Positions 42,313-52,735 are shown, counted from the first letter of the stretch. The stretch is DNA of 64,000 bases from Microbacterium sp. Root166 (GCF_001427145.1 NZ_LMGL01000001.1:605540-669539), one strand, 5' to 3'. Made by a program: numbers and translations. Notes: generated by a model from the sequence alone, not told the origin.

Positions 42313-43265
42313 GACTCGTCGGGCTCGCCGCTGAGCAGACCGCGCAGCCAGTCGCGGGCCTCGACGAACACGTCGTCGGAGTAGCGGTCGGGGTAGCGGA
42401 CCACGGCGCGATCGGCGCGCGGGTACGAGCCGAGGAACACGACCTTGGGGCTGAAGCGGCGCAGCCCCAGCAGCGCGTCGGCCATGCGCTCGTCCTCGAT
42501 GTGCCCGTCGGCGTCGATCACGAACCGGTAGCGTCCGAGGGCGTCGCCGATGGGCCGCGACGCCAAGAGCGAGAGGTTGATGCCGCGCGTCGCGAACTGC
42601 TCGAGCATCTCGAGCAGCGCGCCGGGGTGGTCGTCGGGCAGCTCGACCATGAGGGACGTCTTGTCGGCGCCGGTGGGCGGCGGCGGCGAGACGGTGCGCG
42701 AGACGAGCACGAAGCGCGTGACGGCATCGGGGTTGTCGCCGATGGCCGAGGCGAGCAGCTCGAGCGGGTGGTGCTCGAGGATCCCGGGCGGCGCGATCGC
42801 GGCATCCGCGTCGCTCGACCCGTCGATCAGGCCCATCGCGCTGGCGACGTTGCTGGCGGCCGGGATGTGCGCGTGCGCGGGCAGCGTGCGTCCGAGCCAC
42901 TGCAGGCACTGGGCATAGGCGACCGGGTGCGCGGCGATGACCGAGACGTCCTCGAGCCGTGCGCCGGGCCTGCCGACCAGGACGAACTCGACGGGCACGA
43001 GGTATTCGCCGACGATGCGCAGTCCGGGCACGGTGGCCAGGGCATCCTGCGCGGTCGACACTCCCCCGTCGACCGAGTTCTCGATCGCGATCATCGCGGC
43101 GTCCGACCGGCCTTGGATCACGTCGGCGAGCGCCTCGCCGACGTTGCGGACCGAGCGCCACTCCTGGCCGCGCGCCTCGGGAACCTGCGCGAGCGCGGCC
43201 TCCGTGAAGGTGCCGGCCGGGCCCAGATAGCTGTAGGTGCGGCGGGGCGCGGCGTCGAAAGTCAC
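42309..43265 (-). CDS. pheA: Prephenate dehydratase
   Basis: A 318-residue monofunctional enzyme converting prephenate to phenylpyruvate in phenylalanine synthesis. The dehydratase domain opens YSYLGPAGTFTEAALAQ, contains AAMIAIENSVDGGVSTAQDAL, and carries the conserved Thr-Arg-Phe in DAVTRFVLVS. The C-terminal ACT domain (from about residue 205; DDHPGALLEMLEQFATRG, then SRPIGDALGRYRFVIDADG) gives feedback control by phenylalanine. The GTG at 43265 is used. The much longer frame that continues upstream is antisense to pgm and is rejected. Confidence 0.94.
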   Translation of the reverse strand: MTFDAAPRRTYSYLGPAGTFTEAALAQVPEARGQEWRSVRNVGEALADVIQGRSDAAMIAIENSVDGGVSTAQDALATVPGLRIVGEYLVPVEFVLVGRPGARLEDVSVIAAHPVAYAQCLQWLGRTLPAHAHIPAASNVASAMGLIDGSSDADAAIAPPGILEHHPLELLASAIGDNPDAVTRFVLVSRTVSPPPPTGADKTSLMVELPDDHPGALLEMLEQFATRGINLSLLASRPIGDALGRYRFVIDADGHIEDERMADALLGLRRFSPKVVFLGSYPRADRAVVRYPDRYSDDVFVEARDWLRGLLSGEPDES

Positions 43266-43343
43266 GGGGGCCAGCCTAGCGACCGCCGGTAACCGTCCGA
43301 CTCTCCCGGTGCGCGTGCCCGCCGGGACAGGCAGACTGGGACC

Positions 43344-44987
43344 ATGACTCGCGCCGGACAGCCTGCCGAAGCATCGGATCTCATCGACATCGATGAGCTG
43401 ATCTCCGCCTACTACGACGTAAAGCCCGACCCTGGAGTGCCCGAGCAGAGAGTGGCGTTCGGCACGAGCGGCCATCGCGGCTCGTCGCTGGCGGCGAGCT
43501 TCAACGAGGTGCACATCCTCGCCACCACCCAGGCGATCGTCGACTACCGCACCGCCCAGGGCATCGGCGGACCGCTGTTCCTGGGGCGCGACACGCACGG
43601 GCTGTCCCTGCCGGCCGAGCGCAGCGCCATCGAGGTGCTGGTCGCGAACGGCGTCGACGTGCGCGTGGACTCCCGCGACTCGTGGGTGCCGACCCCGGCT
43701 CTGAGCCACGCGATCCTCGCGTACAACAAGGGACGGGATGCCGCCGACCCCGGCCGCGCGGACGGCATCGTCGTCACGCCCAGCCACAACCCTCCGCGCG
43801 ACGGCGGCTTCAAGTACAACCCGCCGAACGGCGGCCCCGCCGACACCGACGCGACCGGCTGGATCGCCGACCGCGCCAACCAGCTCATCGCCTCGGGTCT
43901 CGACGGCGTCGCCCGGAAGGCGTTCAAGGACCTCGATGCCGACGCGATCGGCGACTACGACTTCCGCGACGCGTACGTGCGCGACCTGGCCGAGATCATC
44001 GACGTCGAGGCAATCCGCCGTGCGGGAGTGCGCATCGGCGCCGACCCGCTGGGCGGGGCCTCCGTCGAGTACTGGGCCCTGATCGCCGAGATGCACGGAC
44101 TCGACCTCACCGTCGTGAACCCCGACGTCGACCCGACGTGGAAGTTCATGACGCTCGACTGGGACGAGAAGATCCGCATGGATCCGTCCTCGCCCTCGGC
44201 GATGGCATCGCTCGTCGCCCGCCGTGACGAGTACGACATCCTCACGGGCAACGACGCCGACGCCGACCGGCACGGCATCGTCACGCCCGACGCGGGCCTG
44301 ATGAACCCGAACCACTTCCTCGCCGTCGCGATCGACTACCTGTACGCGAACCGGCCGGGATGGCCGGCGGATGCCGCGATCGGCAAGACGCTCGTCTCGT
44401 CGATGATCATCGACCGCGTCGCCGAGTCGCTCGGCCGTCGCCTGCTGGAGGTCCCGGTCGGGTTCAAGTGGTTCGTGCCGGGCCTGCTGGACGGGTCGGT
44501 CGCGTTCGGCGGCGAGGAGTCGGCGGGCGCCTCGTTCCTCCGCAAGGACGGCACCGTGTGGACGACCGACAAGGACGGCATCCTGCTCTGCCTGCTGGCG
44601 GCCGAGATCCTCGCGGTGACCGGCAAGACGCCCTCGCAGCGGTACGCCGAGCTCGAGCAGCAGTTCGGATCGTCCGCGTACCAGCGGGTCGACGCCCCGG
44701 CCACGCCCGCCCAGAAGGCGGCGCTCGGCAAGCTCGCCCCCGAGGCGGTGACGGCCACCGAGCTGGCCGGCGAGCCGATCACGGCTAAGCTCTCGCACGC
44801 GCCGGGCAACGGCGCCGCGATCGGCGGCCTGAAAGTTCAGACCGAGCATGCCTGGTTCGCTGCCCGGCCCTCCGGCACCGAGGACGTCTACAAGCTCTAC
44901 GCCGAGTCCCTCCGCGGGCCCGAGCACCTCGCGGCCGTCCAGGAGGAGGCCCGCGCGGTCGTCACCGAGGCCCTCGGCGGCGCCTGA
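43344..44987 (+). CDS. pgm: Phosphoglucomutase (alpha-D-glucose phosphate-specific)
   Basis: A 547-residue enzyme interconverting glucose 1-phosphate and glucose 6-phosphate. The sugar-binding start is [10 protein letters not shown] near residue 34, the phosphoserine motif is [16 protein letters not shown] near residue 150, the Mg site is [10 protein letters not shown] near 306, and the distal phosphate-binding loop is [18 protein letters not shown] near the C-terminus. All four domains of the family are present and of standard length. It is monocistronic and feeds imported hexoses into glycogen, wall and nucleotide-sugar synthesis. Confidence 0.96.
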   Translation: MTRAGQPAEASDLIDIDELISAYYDVKPDPGVPEQRVAFGTSGHRGSSLAASFNEVHILATTQAIVDYRTAQGIGGPLFLGRDTHGLSLPAERSAIEVLVANGVDVRVDSRDSWVPTPALSHAILAYNKGRDAADPGRADGIVVTPSHNPPRDGGFKYNPPNGGPADTDATGWIADRANQLIASGLDGVARKAFKDLDADAIGDYDFRDAYVRDLAEIIDVEAIRRAGVRIGADPLGGASVEYWALIAEMHGLDLTVVNPDVDPTWKFMTLDWDEKIRMDPSSPSAMASLVARRDEYDILTGNDADADRHGIVTPDAGLMNPNHFLAVAIDYLYANRPGWPADAAIGKTLVSSMIIDRVAESLGRRLLEVPVGFKWFVPGLLDGSVAFGGEESAGASFLRKDGTVWTTDKDGILLCLLAAEILAVTGKTPSQRYAELEQQFGSSAYQRVDAPATPAQKAALGKLAPEAVTATELAGEPITAKLSHAPGNGAAIGGLKVQTEHAWFAARPSGTEDVYKLYAESLRGPEHLAAVQEEARAVVTEALGGA

Positions 44988-44995
44988 CGGCGAAC

Positions 44996-45037
44996 CCGCG
45001 GGGTCCGGCATCCCGAATCGGATGCCGGACCCCGCGG
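44996..45037. terminator. Strong bidirectional terminator after pgm
   Basis: A perfect 18-bp GC-rich stem (44996-45013 with 45020-45037, 6-base loop) lies between the convergent ends of pgm and the CE12-PL11 gene. It is the strongest hairpin in the window. Confidence 0.8.
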
Positions 45038-45041
45038 CGCA

Positions 45042-48000
45042 CTACCTGACGGTGACCTTCACCGCCTTGGATGACGTGGCACCGGCCGCGTTGGAGAACT
45101 CGGCGACGTAGGAGTACGTGCCGGGTGCGCGGCCGGCGATCGCCGTCGCGGTCTTCTGGGCGTTCGGGGATGCCGCCACCAGGGACTGCTCGTCGATCAG
45201 CACGCCGTTTTCGTACAGCCGGTACGTCGTCCCGTTCGTCCCCCACCAGAGGTTGGCGGTGACCACGTAATTGCCGTCCTTGTCCCCGTTGTCGTGCGAG
45301 ACGACGGGCTGGGCCGGAGCGGCATCCTTCACCCGGACGGTCGTCGACGTCGTGGCCGTCGTGCCCGCGGCGTTCACCAGCTCGCCGGTGTAGACATACG
45401 TGCCGTTCTCCTTGCCCGCGATGTCGACGGTCGACATCTGCGCGTCCGGCGAGCTCGGCTCGAGCAGCGTGGTCGAGATCAGCTCGCCGTTCTCGTAGAG
45501 ACGGAAGACCGACCCGTTCACGCCGTGCCAGAGGTTCATCGAGATGGTGAACGTGCCGTCGTGCAGGCCGTCGGCCCATCCGCTGTTCGCCGACAGGACG
45601 CCTCGGGCCGGAGCCTTCGTCGCGCCTTCGTCCTCGAATACCAGCAGCGGCACCTCGACGGCGGTCACCAGCCCGTCGTGGTTGACAGCCCGCACCGTGA
45701 AGGTGTGCGGTCCGGCGAGCCCGTCGAGATCGATCGCCTCACCCGGCGCGACCGGCTCGCCGTCGAACGCGATGTCGAGCGTGCGGATGCCGGACTCGGG
45801 ATCCGCCGCTGACACCTCGACCGTGAAGGTGCTGCTGTCGGCCAGGAGCGCACCGCTCTCGGGAAGGCCCGACAGCACCGGGGCGGTGTCGTCAGAGCCG
45901 GCCGCAGGACCGCCGGTCACCGCGATCGACGGCAGCGGCGCGGCATCCATCCCGTCCCCGATGAAGAAGCTCGGGTGCGGAGGCTGGTTGTAGCCGGTGT
46001 TCTGCCAGGCGACCGCCACGCGGTACTGCATGTCGTGCATCAGCGTGGGGATGCGCAGCTCGGTCTCGTCGACCGTCGAGTAGATCCGCAGCTCGGTCGA
46101 GTCGGCCGAGCGCCAGGCGATCTCCTCGCGCCAGTCGCCGAACAGATCGGCCTGCACATTGGGCGTGCCCTTGGTGCTGTTGTTCGTGCGCGCCCCGTCG
46201 TCCGACAGGAGGGTCTCCTGCTGACCCGTCTCCCAGTTCCACTTCGAGATCGTGGGCACACCGGCGCCCTCGGCATCGACGAAGTCGTGGTCGACGATCT
46301 CGCGGAGCGGGTCGCCGTCGAACCAGGCGAGGAAGTTCGCGGCCGGGATGGTGGTGCCGATCCGCTCGCCCGACGCGGACATCAGGTTGCCTTCACGCGA
46401 GTTCCACGCGGCGTCGCCGCCGACCGCCCAGCCCTCGGCCCCCGCGTGGCGGGGATCGATGTCGCCGGCCGCCGCGCGACCGGTGTCGACGGTGGCGGGG
46501 ATGCCCCACAGCACCTCCCCGGTGCGCGCGTCGCGGAAGGTGGCCCCGCGGTTGCCGGAGGCGCTCATCGTCTCGTGCGCCGAGAAGATCTCGAGGCCCG
46601 GGCGCGACGGGTCGAGGTCCGACACGTGCTGCGCGTCACCGTGGCCGAGCCCGGTGGCGTAGAGCAGCTCGCCGTCGTCGTCGATCGTGGCTGAGCCGTA
46701 GATGACTTCGTCTTTGCTGTCACCGTCGACGTCTGCCACCGACAGGGAGTGGTATCCCTCGCCGTACAGCGCCTCGGCGCCCTCGTCGTTCGAGTCGATC
46801 ACCCAGCGCTGCGAGAGGCTCTCGCCGTCGAAGTCGTAGGCCGCCACGACCGCACGGGTGTAGTAGCCACGGCTGAACAGCACGCTCGGCTTCTCGCCGT
46901 CGAGGTAGGCCACGCCTGCCAGGAACCGGTCGACCCGGTTGCCGTAGGTGTCGCCCCACGCGCCGACGTCGCCGCGCGGCGGGGTGTAGTCGATCGTGTC
47001 GATCGCTGCGCCGGTGGCTCCGTCGAACACCGTGAGGTACTCCGGTCCGGTGAGCACGTAGCCCGAGCTGTTGCGATGGTCGGCGCTGGCGCTGCCGATC
47101 GGCTGACCCGCGCCGTCGATCGTGCCGTCGCCCGTCTTCAGCGCGACCTCGGCCGCCCCGTCGCCGTCCAGGTCGTAGACCATGAAGTGCGTGTAGTGGG
47201 CGCCGGCGCGGATGTTCACGCCGAGATCGATCCGCCACAGGCGCGTGCCGTCCTGCCGGTACGCGTCGATGTACACATTGCCGGTGTAGCCGCCCTGCGA
47301 GTTGTCCTTCGCGTTGGAGGGATACCACTTGACGAAGTACTCGTACTGCCCGTCGCCGTCCACGTCGCCGACGCTGACGTCGTTCGCCGAGTACGTGTAC
47401 GGCTGACCGTCCTTCGTGTAGGCGTCGGCCGGCTTGTCGAGCGCGAGCGACCGGTAGGCGGCCGTCTGCACGTCGAACTCGTCGGTCTCGGTGGTCTCCA
47501 CGTCGCTCAGCACCTTCGTGACGAAGTACGTGGACTCGGCCGTGCCGGTCTCGTCGAGGTAGTTCGTCGACGCGGTGATGGGCTCCTCGGTCACCTTCTG
47601 ACCGTCGCGGTAGACGTGGAACGCCACCGAGGCGGGGTCGGTGCCGAGCAGTCGCCACGTCACCAGCACACCGTCATCGGTCTGCATCGCGTGCGGCGCG
47701 CGGTCGAGGTACTCCGCCTGACGCTGCAGGATCGTGACGGCGTCGGTCTCGAGCTGAGCGGATGCCGCGCCCGCCCCGCCCTCGTTCACACCGACGACCG
47801 TGTAGAAGTACGGGATCGTCGTGAGCACCGAGGTGTCGGTGAACCGGTTCGTGCCCGCGATGCCCACGAGGTCGCCCTGCTCCCCCTCGACCTCCGAGCG
47901 GAAGACGAGGTAGTACCGCGCGTCGACGGGCGCCGCCCAGGCGATCTCGAGCTCGCGCTTGTCGATCCGCTCGACGGACAGGTCGGTCGGAGCGGACGGG

Positions 48001-51000
48001 ACCGCCGCGTCGGCGTCGACGAACGACACCTCGACGGCAGGGGAGGGCACCGACTCGAGGCCGGTCTGGTCGACCGCGGTCACGTGATAGCTGTAGTCGA
48101 GACCGACGCGAGCGCTGGTGTCGACGAACGCCGGCTCGTCGACGGCGCCGATCAGCACGGGCTCCTCGTCGAACGGCGACTGCCGGTACAGGTTCCAGGT
48201 GAGGCCGGCCTCGGCATCCCACTCCAGAGACACGCTCGGCGCGTTCGGGTCGGTGTCGAGCCCGGAGACGCTCAGTCCCGTCGGCCCGAGGAGGATCGGC
48301 GTCACCTCGAGGCCGTTGAAGCGGGAGCCCGCGGCATTGCCGTAGGCCTCGACGTTGAGCTGGCCGTCGGTCACGAGGAACGGCCCGCGCAGCGTCGCGT
48401 TCACCGAGCCGCGCCCGGCGTTGCCCGAACCTGCGGCACGCCCTTCCACGCGGAAGCTGGTCGACGAGGTGCCGATCCAGTCGCCCGAATACGTCTTCAC
48501 CGAGTACGTGCCGTTGGGCACGTCGAGGGCGAAGGTGGAGCTGCTGCCGGGCAGGACGAAGTCGCGCACGAGGTCGTTGGCGGCGCCGTCCGCGCTGCCG
48601 CGGTCGCGGCCGGCGGTGGACGCCAGCGGCGTCTCGAACCCGTAGCCGCGCGCTTCGGTGTAGCCCATGTCGGGCGTCACCTCGGTGTAGCCCGGCATCA
48701 GCGGGTTGCCGGCGAGCTGCATGTCGAACTTGTACAGCGCCTGCTTCGTGGTGAAGGTCACGGTCTCGCTCGGCGCGGAGTCGCCACGGCCGTTGACAGC
48801 CACGACGCGGTACCGGTAGCCCGTGCCTTCGGCCAGCCCCTGCACGATGGAGCTGTTCTGGGTCACCATGCCCACCAGCGTCCACTCCGGCGCGGGGTCG
48901 GCGACGGCTTGGCGGTAGATCTTGTAGATGTCGGCCGTCGGCGAGGCATCCCACTGCAGCGTCGCCCCGCCGTTGCTGATCGCACCGGCGACCAGGTTCT
49001 GCGGCGCCACGGGCACTTCGGCGGGCGGCTCGATGTCGACGACCTCCTGCGACAGCGGGTCGTCGAGCTGGGCGACGTCCTGCGCGATCAGGCGTGCGAG
49101 CTGGATGGCGCCGTACTCCTGGAAGTGGGTGTCGTCCACCGTCCCCGCGGGCCGATTCGGGAACACGCCCGGGTCGACGTGCAGGAACACGGCCTTCGCC
49201 GCCTCGGGGCCGATCTCGTTCAGGTAGGCGCGCGACGAGGCCGACAGGTCGACCAGCAGCACGTCCTCCTCGACGGCGAGCTCGGTCATCTTCGCCACGT
49301 ACTCGGGGAAGCTGACGTTGAAGATCCCGGTCGCCGGGTCGAAGCTCCGGCGAGAGACGGGCGTCACCAGGATCGGCGTCGCACCGCGCTGACGCGCGCC
49401 CTCGACGTAGACGCGAAGGTACTCCTTGTAGTCCTCCGGGCTCGCGTAGCGATCGTCCACGCCCTGAGTGGCGTCGTTGTGGCCGAACTGGATGAACAGG
49501 TAGTCGTCGGGACGGATGGCGCGCAGCACCTCGTCGAGGCGGCCCTGGGTGATGAAGTTCTTCGACGATCGCCCGCCGATCGCGTGGTTGGCGAAGGCGA
49601 TGTCGTCGGCGAAGAAGCGCTCGAGCATCTGACCCCAGCCGGCCTGCGGGGCATAGGCGATCGGGTCGTACGTCTGCACCGTCGAGTCGCCCGTGATGTA
49701 CGCCGTCGTGAGCGCGCCGGCGAGACGCGCGGGCAGGCGGGTGATGGTGAGAGCGTTCAGGGATGCCGCGTCCCCGGCGAACTGAAGGGTGAGGACCCCG
49801 TCGACCAGGGCGATCGTGAACGCCATCTCGAGGTAGGAGCCCGCCGGCTGCGGGTTCGCGAGCACCTTGCCGATGGACTCGGCGGTGATCGTGGTGGTGG
49901 TGGCGTTCTGCTGGTCGCCGGCGATCAGCTGCACGGAGTAGTCGCCTGCTCCGAGCGCGACCTCGAAGGTCGAGCCCGCGACGGCGACGAAGTCGCTGCG
50001 CAGTGCGTCGTCCGTGCCGCGGTCGACGTCGGCGTCGGCTGAGGGAGCGGTCGTGAAGCCGTAGCCCCACTCCTCGAGGTACGGCGTCGTGCTCACGACG
50101 GGCAGTGCTCCCTCGGCGACGGCACCGGGGCCGAAGTCGAAGGTCACGACGTCGCCCTCCGGAAGGGGCGCCGGCGCGGAGTAGACGGGCGACTCCACGG
50201 CGGTCGATGCCAACCCTGCCTCATTCCGGGCGGTCACGCGATACGTCCACGCAACCCCGGTGTCGACGCCCGTGTCGGTGTAGCCGGGCACCTCGAGCGT
50301 GGCGAGCGGGGCGAATTCGGCCGAGCCCGCCGGAGCCCGCTCCACGAGGTAGGTCTCGGCGTTCGCGACGGCCGACCACGTCAGCGCGACGCTGTCCGCC
50401 GTGACCGTTCCGACGGCGAGATCGGCGGGCTCCGCCGGCACGGCGAGTGCCGGGATGACACCGCTCAGAACGGTCGCGCTCGGGGCCGACGGACGGTCGT
50501 ACGCGCTGACGGCCACGACCGCGTAGGCGTACGAGCCGCCGACGGCGATCGATGCGTCGGAGTACGACGTCGTCGTCACACCCTCCGCGATCGGGGCGAA
50601 GTCTCCTACCGAGTCGTCGGCGGCGACGTCTGCGCGCAGCACCGTGTAGGTCGCGGCATCCGTCACCGCCTGCCACGTGAGATCGACGGCGTTGTACGCG
50701 ACGCGTGCGGCGGCCGGATCGGCCGGAGCCGCAGGGATCAGCGGCGCGACTTCGATGCCGTTGACGACCCCGCCGATGCCGGTGCCGGCGATGCCGACGG
50801 TGAGCTGCCCGTCGTCGACGACCGTCGGGAACGACTGGGTGGTGACGGCCTGACGCGCCGTCACGCGGCCCGCCTCGACGCCCTCGAGCGACACGGTCGT
50901 CGCGGTGGTGGAGGTGCCCGCCAGCTGATCCCCGCTGTGGATCTTCACGGTGTAGGCGCCGTCCGGCAGATCGACGAGGAACTGCCAGTTCGCACCCGCC

Positions 51001-51368
51001 ACCCAGTCGTTGGCGAGCGGATCCGGCGGCGTCGTCGAGCCGGTGCGGTCGCGGAAGATCATCGATGCACCGTCGGCCAGCACGACGCCGAAACCGCGCT
51101 CGGGCCCGTACACGGTGCCGGGGTGGACGCGCTCGAAGCCTTCGGCCAGCGGCGAGGCAGGACCCCCGAAGTCGAAGAGGTAGGCCCCGTCGGCGTTCGG
51201 CTCGACGGCGAGGGCCGCGCCCGGCACGGCGGAGAGCAGGGCTCCCACCACGGCGACGGTGGCGGCGCCGGCAACGATCCGGCGGGCGTGGCCGCGAGAG
51301 GTGAGTGGGATGGTGAACGTCTCGTGCTCGGATGCTGCGCGCTGGGGGCGCTCAGACGAATGGGGCAC
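45042..51368 (-). CDS. Giant secreted SGNH (CE12-like) esterase fused to PL11 rhamnogalacturonan lyase
   Basis: A 2108-residue extracellular protein with two catalytic activities. After a signal peptide (ends near residue 56, GAALA) come a malectin-like module (about 63-204), two fibronectin III domains, a second malectin-like module (408-544), then an SGNH esterase (546-790) with GDST near 559, GHND near 627 and DDTHF near 746, as in rhamnogalacturonan acetylesterases. A fibronectin domain, a third malectin-like module (878-1025) and two fibronectin domains lead to a PL11 lyase (1216-1805; YLDRAPHAMQTDDGVLVTWR, DVDGDGQYEYFVKWYPSNAKD, ADLFGDWREEIAWR). An Ig-like domain and two LWHG/LWWG modules end it. 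It would deacetylate and cut rhamnogalacturonan I. The GTG at 51368 has a perfect AAGGAGG four bases upstream; the ATG at 51476 is rejected. Confidence 0.9.
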   Translation of the reverse strand: MPHSSERPQRAASEHETFTIPLTSRGHARRIVAGAATVAVVGALLSAVPGAALAVEPNADGAYLFDFGGPASPLAEGFERVHPGTVYGPERGFGVVLADGASMIFRDRTGSTTPPDPLANDWVAGANWQFLVDLPDGAYTVKIHSGDQLAGTSTTATTVSLEGVEAGRVTARQAVTTQSFPTVVDDGQLTVGIAGTGIGGVVNGIEVAPLIPAAPADPAAARVAYNAVDLTWQAVTDAATYTVLRADVAADDSVGDFAPIAEGVTTTSYSDASIAVGGSYAYAVVAVSAYDRPSAPSATVLSGVIPALAVPAEPADLAVGTVTADSVALTWSAVANAETYLVERAPAGSAEFAPLATLEVPGYTDTGVDTGVAWTYRVTARNEAGLASTAVESPVYSAPAPLPEGDVVTFDFGPGAVAEGALPVVSTTPYLEEWGYGFTTAPSADADVDRGTDDALRSDFVAVAGSTFEVALGAGDYSVQLIAGDQQNATTTTITAESIGKVLANPQPAGSYLEMAFTIALVDGVLTLQFAGDAASLNALTITRLPARLAGALTTAYITGDSTVQTYDPIAYAPQAGWGQMLERFFADDIAFANHAIGGRSSKNFITQGRLDEVLRAIRPDDYLFIQFGHNDATQGVDDRYASPEDYKEYLRVYVEGARQRGATPILVTPVSRRSFDPATGIFNVSFPEYVAKMTELAVEEDVLLVDLSASSRAYLNEIGPEAAKAVFLHVDPGVFPNRPAGTVDDTHFQEYGAIQLARLIAQDVAQLDDPLSQEVVDIEPPAEVPVAPQNLVAGAISNGGATLQWDASPTADIYKIYRQAVADPAPEWTLVGMVTQNSSIVQGLAEGTGYRYRVVAVNGRGDSAPSETVTFTTKQALYKFDMQLAGNPLMPGYTEVTPDMGYTEARGYGFETPLASTAGRDRGSADGAANDLVRDFVLPGSSSTFALDVPNGTYSVKTYSGDWIGTSSTSFRVEGRAAGSGNAGRGSVNATLRGPFLVTDGQLNVEAYGNAAGSRFNGLEVTPILLGPTGLSVSGLDTDPNAPSVSLEWDAEAGLTWNLYRQSPFDEEPVLIGAVDEPAFVDTSARVGLDYSYHVTAVDQTGLESVPSPAVEVSFVDADAAVPSAPTDLSVERIDKRELEIAWAAPVDARYYLVFRSEVEGEQGDLVGIAGTNRFTDTSVLTTIPYFYTVVGVNEGGAGAASAQLETDAVTILQRQAEYLDRAPHAMQTDDGVLVTWRLLGTDPASVAFHVYRDGQKVTEEPITASTNYLDETGTAESTYFVTKVLSDVETTETDEFDVQTAAYRSLALDKPADAYTKDGQPYTYSANDVSVGDVDGDGQYEYFVKWYPSNAKDNSQGGYTGNVYIDAYRQDGTRLWRIDLGVNIRAGAHYTHFMVYDLDGDGAAEVALKTGDGTIDGAGQPIGSASADHRNSSGYVLTGPEYLTVFDGATGAAIDTIDYTPPRGDVGAWGDTYGNRVDRFLAGVAYLDGEKPSVLFSRGYYTRAVVAAYDFDGESLSQRWVIDSNDEGAEALYGEGYHSLSVADVDGDSKDEVIYGSATIDDDGELLYATGLGHGDAQHVSDLDPSRPGLEIFSAHETMSASGNRGATFRDARTGEVLWGIPATVDTGRAAAGDIDPRHAGAEGWAVGGDAAWNSREGNLMSASGERIGTTIPAANFLAWFDGDPLREIVDHDFVDAEGAGVPTISKWNWETGQQETLLSDDGARTNNSTKGTPNVQADLFGDWREEIAWRSADSTELRIYSTVDETELRIPTLMHDMQYRVAVAWQNTGYNQPPHPSFFIGDGMDAAPLPSIAVTGGPAAGSDDTAPVLSGLPESGALLADSSTFTVEVSAADPESGIRTLDIAFDGEPVAPGEAIDLDGLAGPHTFTVRAVNHDGLVTAVEVPLLVFEDEGATKAPARGVLSANSGWADGLHDGTFTISMNLWHGVNGSVFRLYENGELISTTLLEPSSPDAQMSTVDIAGKENGTYVYTGELVNAAGTTATTSTTVRVKDAAPAQPVVSHDNGDKDGNYVVTANLWWGTNGTTYRLYENGVLIDEQSLVAASPNAQKTATAIAGRAPGTYSYVAEFSNAAGATSSKAVKVTVR

Positions 51369-51715
51369 GGTTCCTCCTTGTGGCTGCATCGACATAGGAG
51401 CGAACGGATGCCGCGGCGATGCGGCATCCTCTCGCGGGACGACGCCGAGACTGGGCTCTGGTGTCGTCCTGTTCACCCGGAGCGCGGCGGGTCGCCCGGC
51501 ATCGAGAGGAAAACGTATTCCAGCTCGACCTGAGGAGTCTCACACAGCGCCACGACGGTTGGCAAGAACTCTTTGAAACGTTTCGCTCCGGATCCCGCGA
51601 GCCACGGCTGATCGACACGATGATCCCGGCGCATACGTGGAAAGCGCCTACCATGGGTCGCACCGACCTCAACGGCAGCGCCGCCGCGGGCGGCAGACGA
51701 AGGCAGGACCACGAG
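51369..51715. promoter_or_regulatory. Divergent control region with LacI operators
   Basis: 347 bases between the CE12-PL11 gene and its LacI regulator. A perfect palindrome GAAACGTTTC lies at 51575-51584 and a near match GGAAAACGTATTCC at 51508-51521. Both resemble the GAAACGTTTT copies at 54582 and 59036. I found no promoter on either strand with two good boxes. Confidence 0.65.
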
Positions 51716-52735
51716 ATGAAACGAGTCGGCATCCGCGACGTCGCCGAGCGGGCGGGCGTCTCGATCAGCACGGTGTCCAACGCGCTGAATCGTCCGCATC
51801 TCGTGAGCGAGCAGCTCGTGCATCGGGTCCGTTCCGCAGCCGACCAGCTCGGCTACGTCCCGCTGCAGGCGGCCCAGCAGCTTCGAGCCGGGCGGAGCGG
51901 ACTCCTGGGCCTGACCGTCATCAACATCGCCAACCCGTTCTTCGCGGACATGGTCGCCGGTGCCGAGGACGCGGCGTCGGCCGCGGGCCTGCGCGTGCTC
52001 GTCGGCAACTCGAGCGATGACATCGCGAAGGAGCGCGACCACCTCGAGCTCTTCGAGCGCGTACAGGTCGAGGGCGCGCTCGTGAGCCCGTTCGGGCCCC
52101 TCGAGCCGTGGCTCGAGCGGCTGCGCCGGCGCGGCATCCCCGCCGTGCTGGTCGACGCGGTCGACGACACCGGCCAGCTCCCCTCGGTGTCCTTCGACGA
52201 TGTCGCGGGCGGCCGACTCGCCGCCGAGCACCTGCTCGCCACCGGTCGCCGACGGCTCGCATTCGTCGGTGCGCGTGAGGAGGTGCGCCAGGTGCGCGAG
52301 CGGCTGGAGGGCGCGCGGGCGGCCGTCGCCGCGTGCCCCGGTGCGACCCTCGAGCCCATCTGGACCACGCGGACGACCTCGGAGCGCGGCCGAGCCTTCG
52401 GGGAGGAGCTCGCCGGGCGCGACCCGTCCACCCGGCCGAACGGGCTCGTCGCCTCCAACGACCACCTCGCGATCGGACTCGTCCACGGGCTCATCTCGGG
52501 CGGGATGCGGGTGCCGGACGACGTCGCCGTGGTCGGCTACGACGACATCGAGTTCGCCGCGATCGCCGCCGTGCCCCTCACGTCGGTGCGGCAGCCGGCG
52601 CGGACGATGGGGCGAACGGCGGCCGAGCTCCTGATAGCCCGCATTGCAGGGACGGCCGGGGCCGACCTCGGCAACATCGTCTATCAGCCCGAGCTCATCG
52701 TGCGAGCGTCGACCGCCGGCCGCGGCGACGCCTGA
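51716..52735 (+). CDS. LacI-family transcriptional regulator of the rhamnogalacturonan locus
   Basis: A 339-residue repressor. The helix-turn-helix is VGIRDVAERAGVSISTVSNALN; the hinge is AAQQLRAGRSG. The effector domain contains LLGLTVINIANPFFADMVAGAE, LVASNDHLAIGLVHGLIS and VVGYDDIEFAAIAAVPLTSV. The ATG at 51716 is used because the HTH begins five residues later. It sits divergently from the CE12-PL11 gene and upstream of the catabolic genes; GAAACGTTTY sites near all four gene groups make it the likely regulator of the whole locus. The inducer would be a rhamnogalacturonan oligosaccharide or galacturonic-acid derivative, which is inference. Confidence 0.9.
   Translation: MKRVGIRDVAERAGVSISTVSNALNRPHLVSEQLVHRVRSAADQLGYVPLQAAQQLRAGRSGLLGLTVINIANPFFADMVAGAEDAASAAGLRVLVGNSSDDIAKERDHLELFERVQVEGALVSPFGPLEPWLERLRRRGIPAVLVDAVDDTGQLPSVSFDDVAGGRLAAEHLLATGRRRLAFVGAREEVRQVRERLEGARAAVAACPGATLEPIWTTRTTSERGRAFGEELAGRDPSTRPNGLVASNDHLAIGLVHGLISGGMRVPDDVAVVGYDDIEFAAIAAVPLTSVRQPARTMGRTAAELLIARIAGTAGADLGNIVYQPELIVRASTAGRGDA

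Noticed and set aside
42309..45011. Long minus-strand frame that would extend pheA upstream to 900 codons
   Set aside because: Only the part from 43265 resembles prephenate dehydratase; the rest is antisense to pgm.
46749..50042. 1097-codon plus-strand frame
   Set aside because: Antisense to the CE12-PL11 gene; shadow composition with no recognisable motif.
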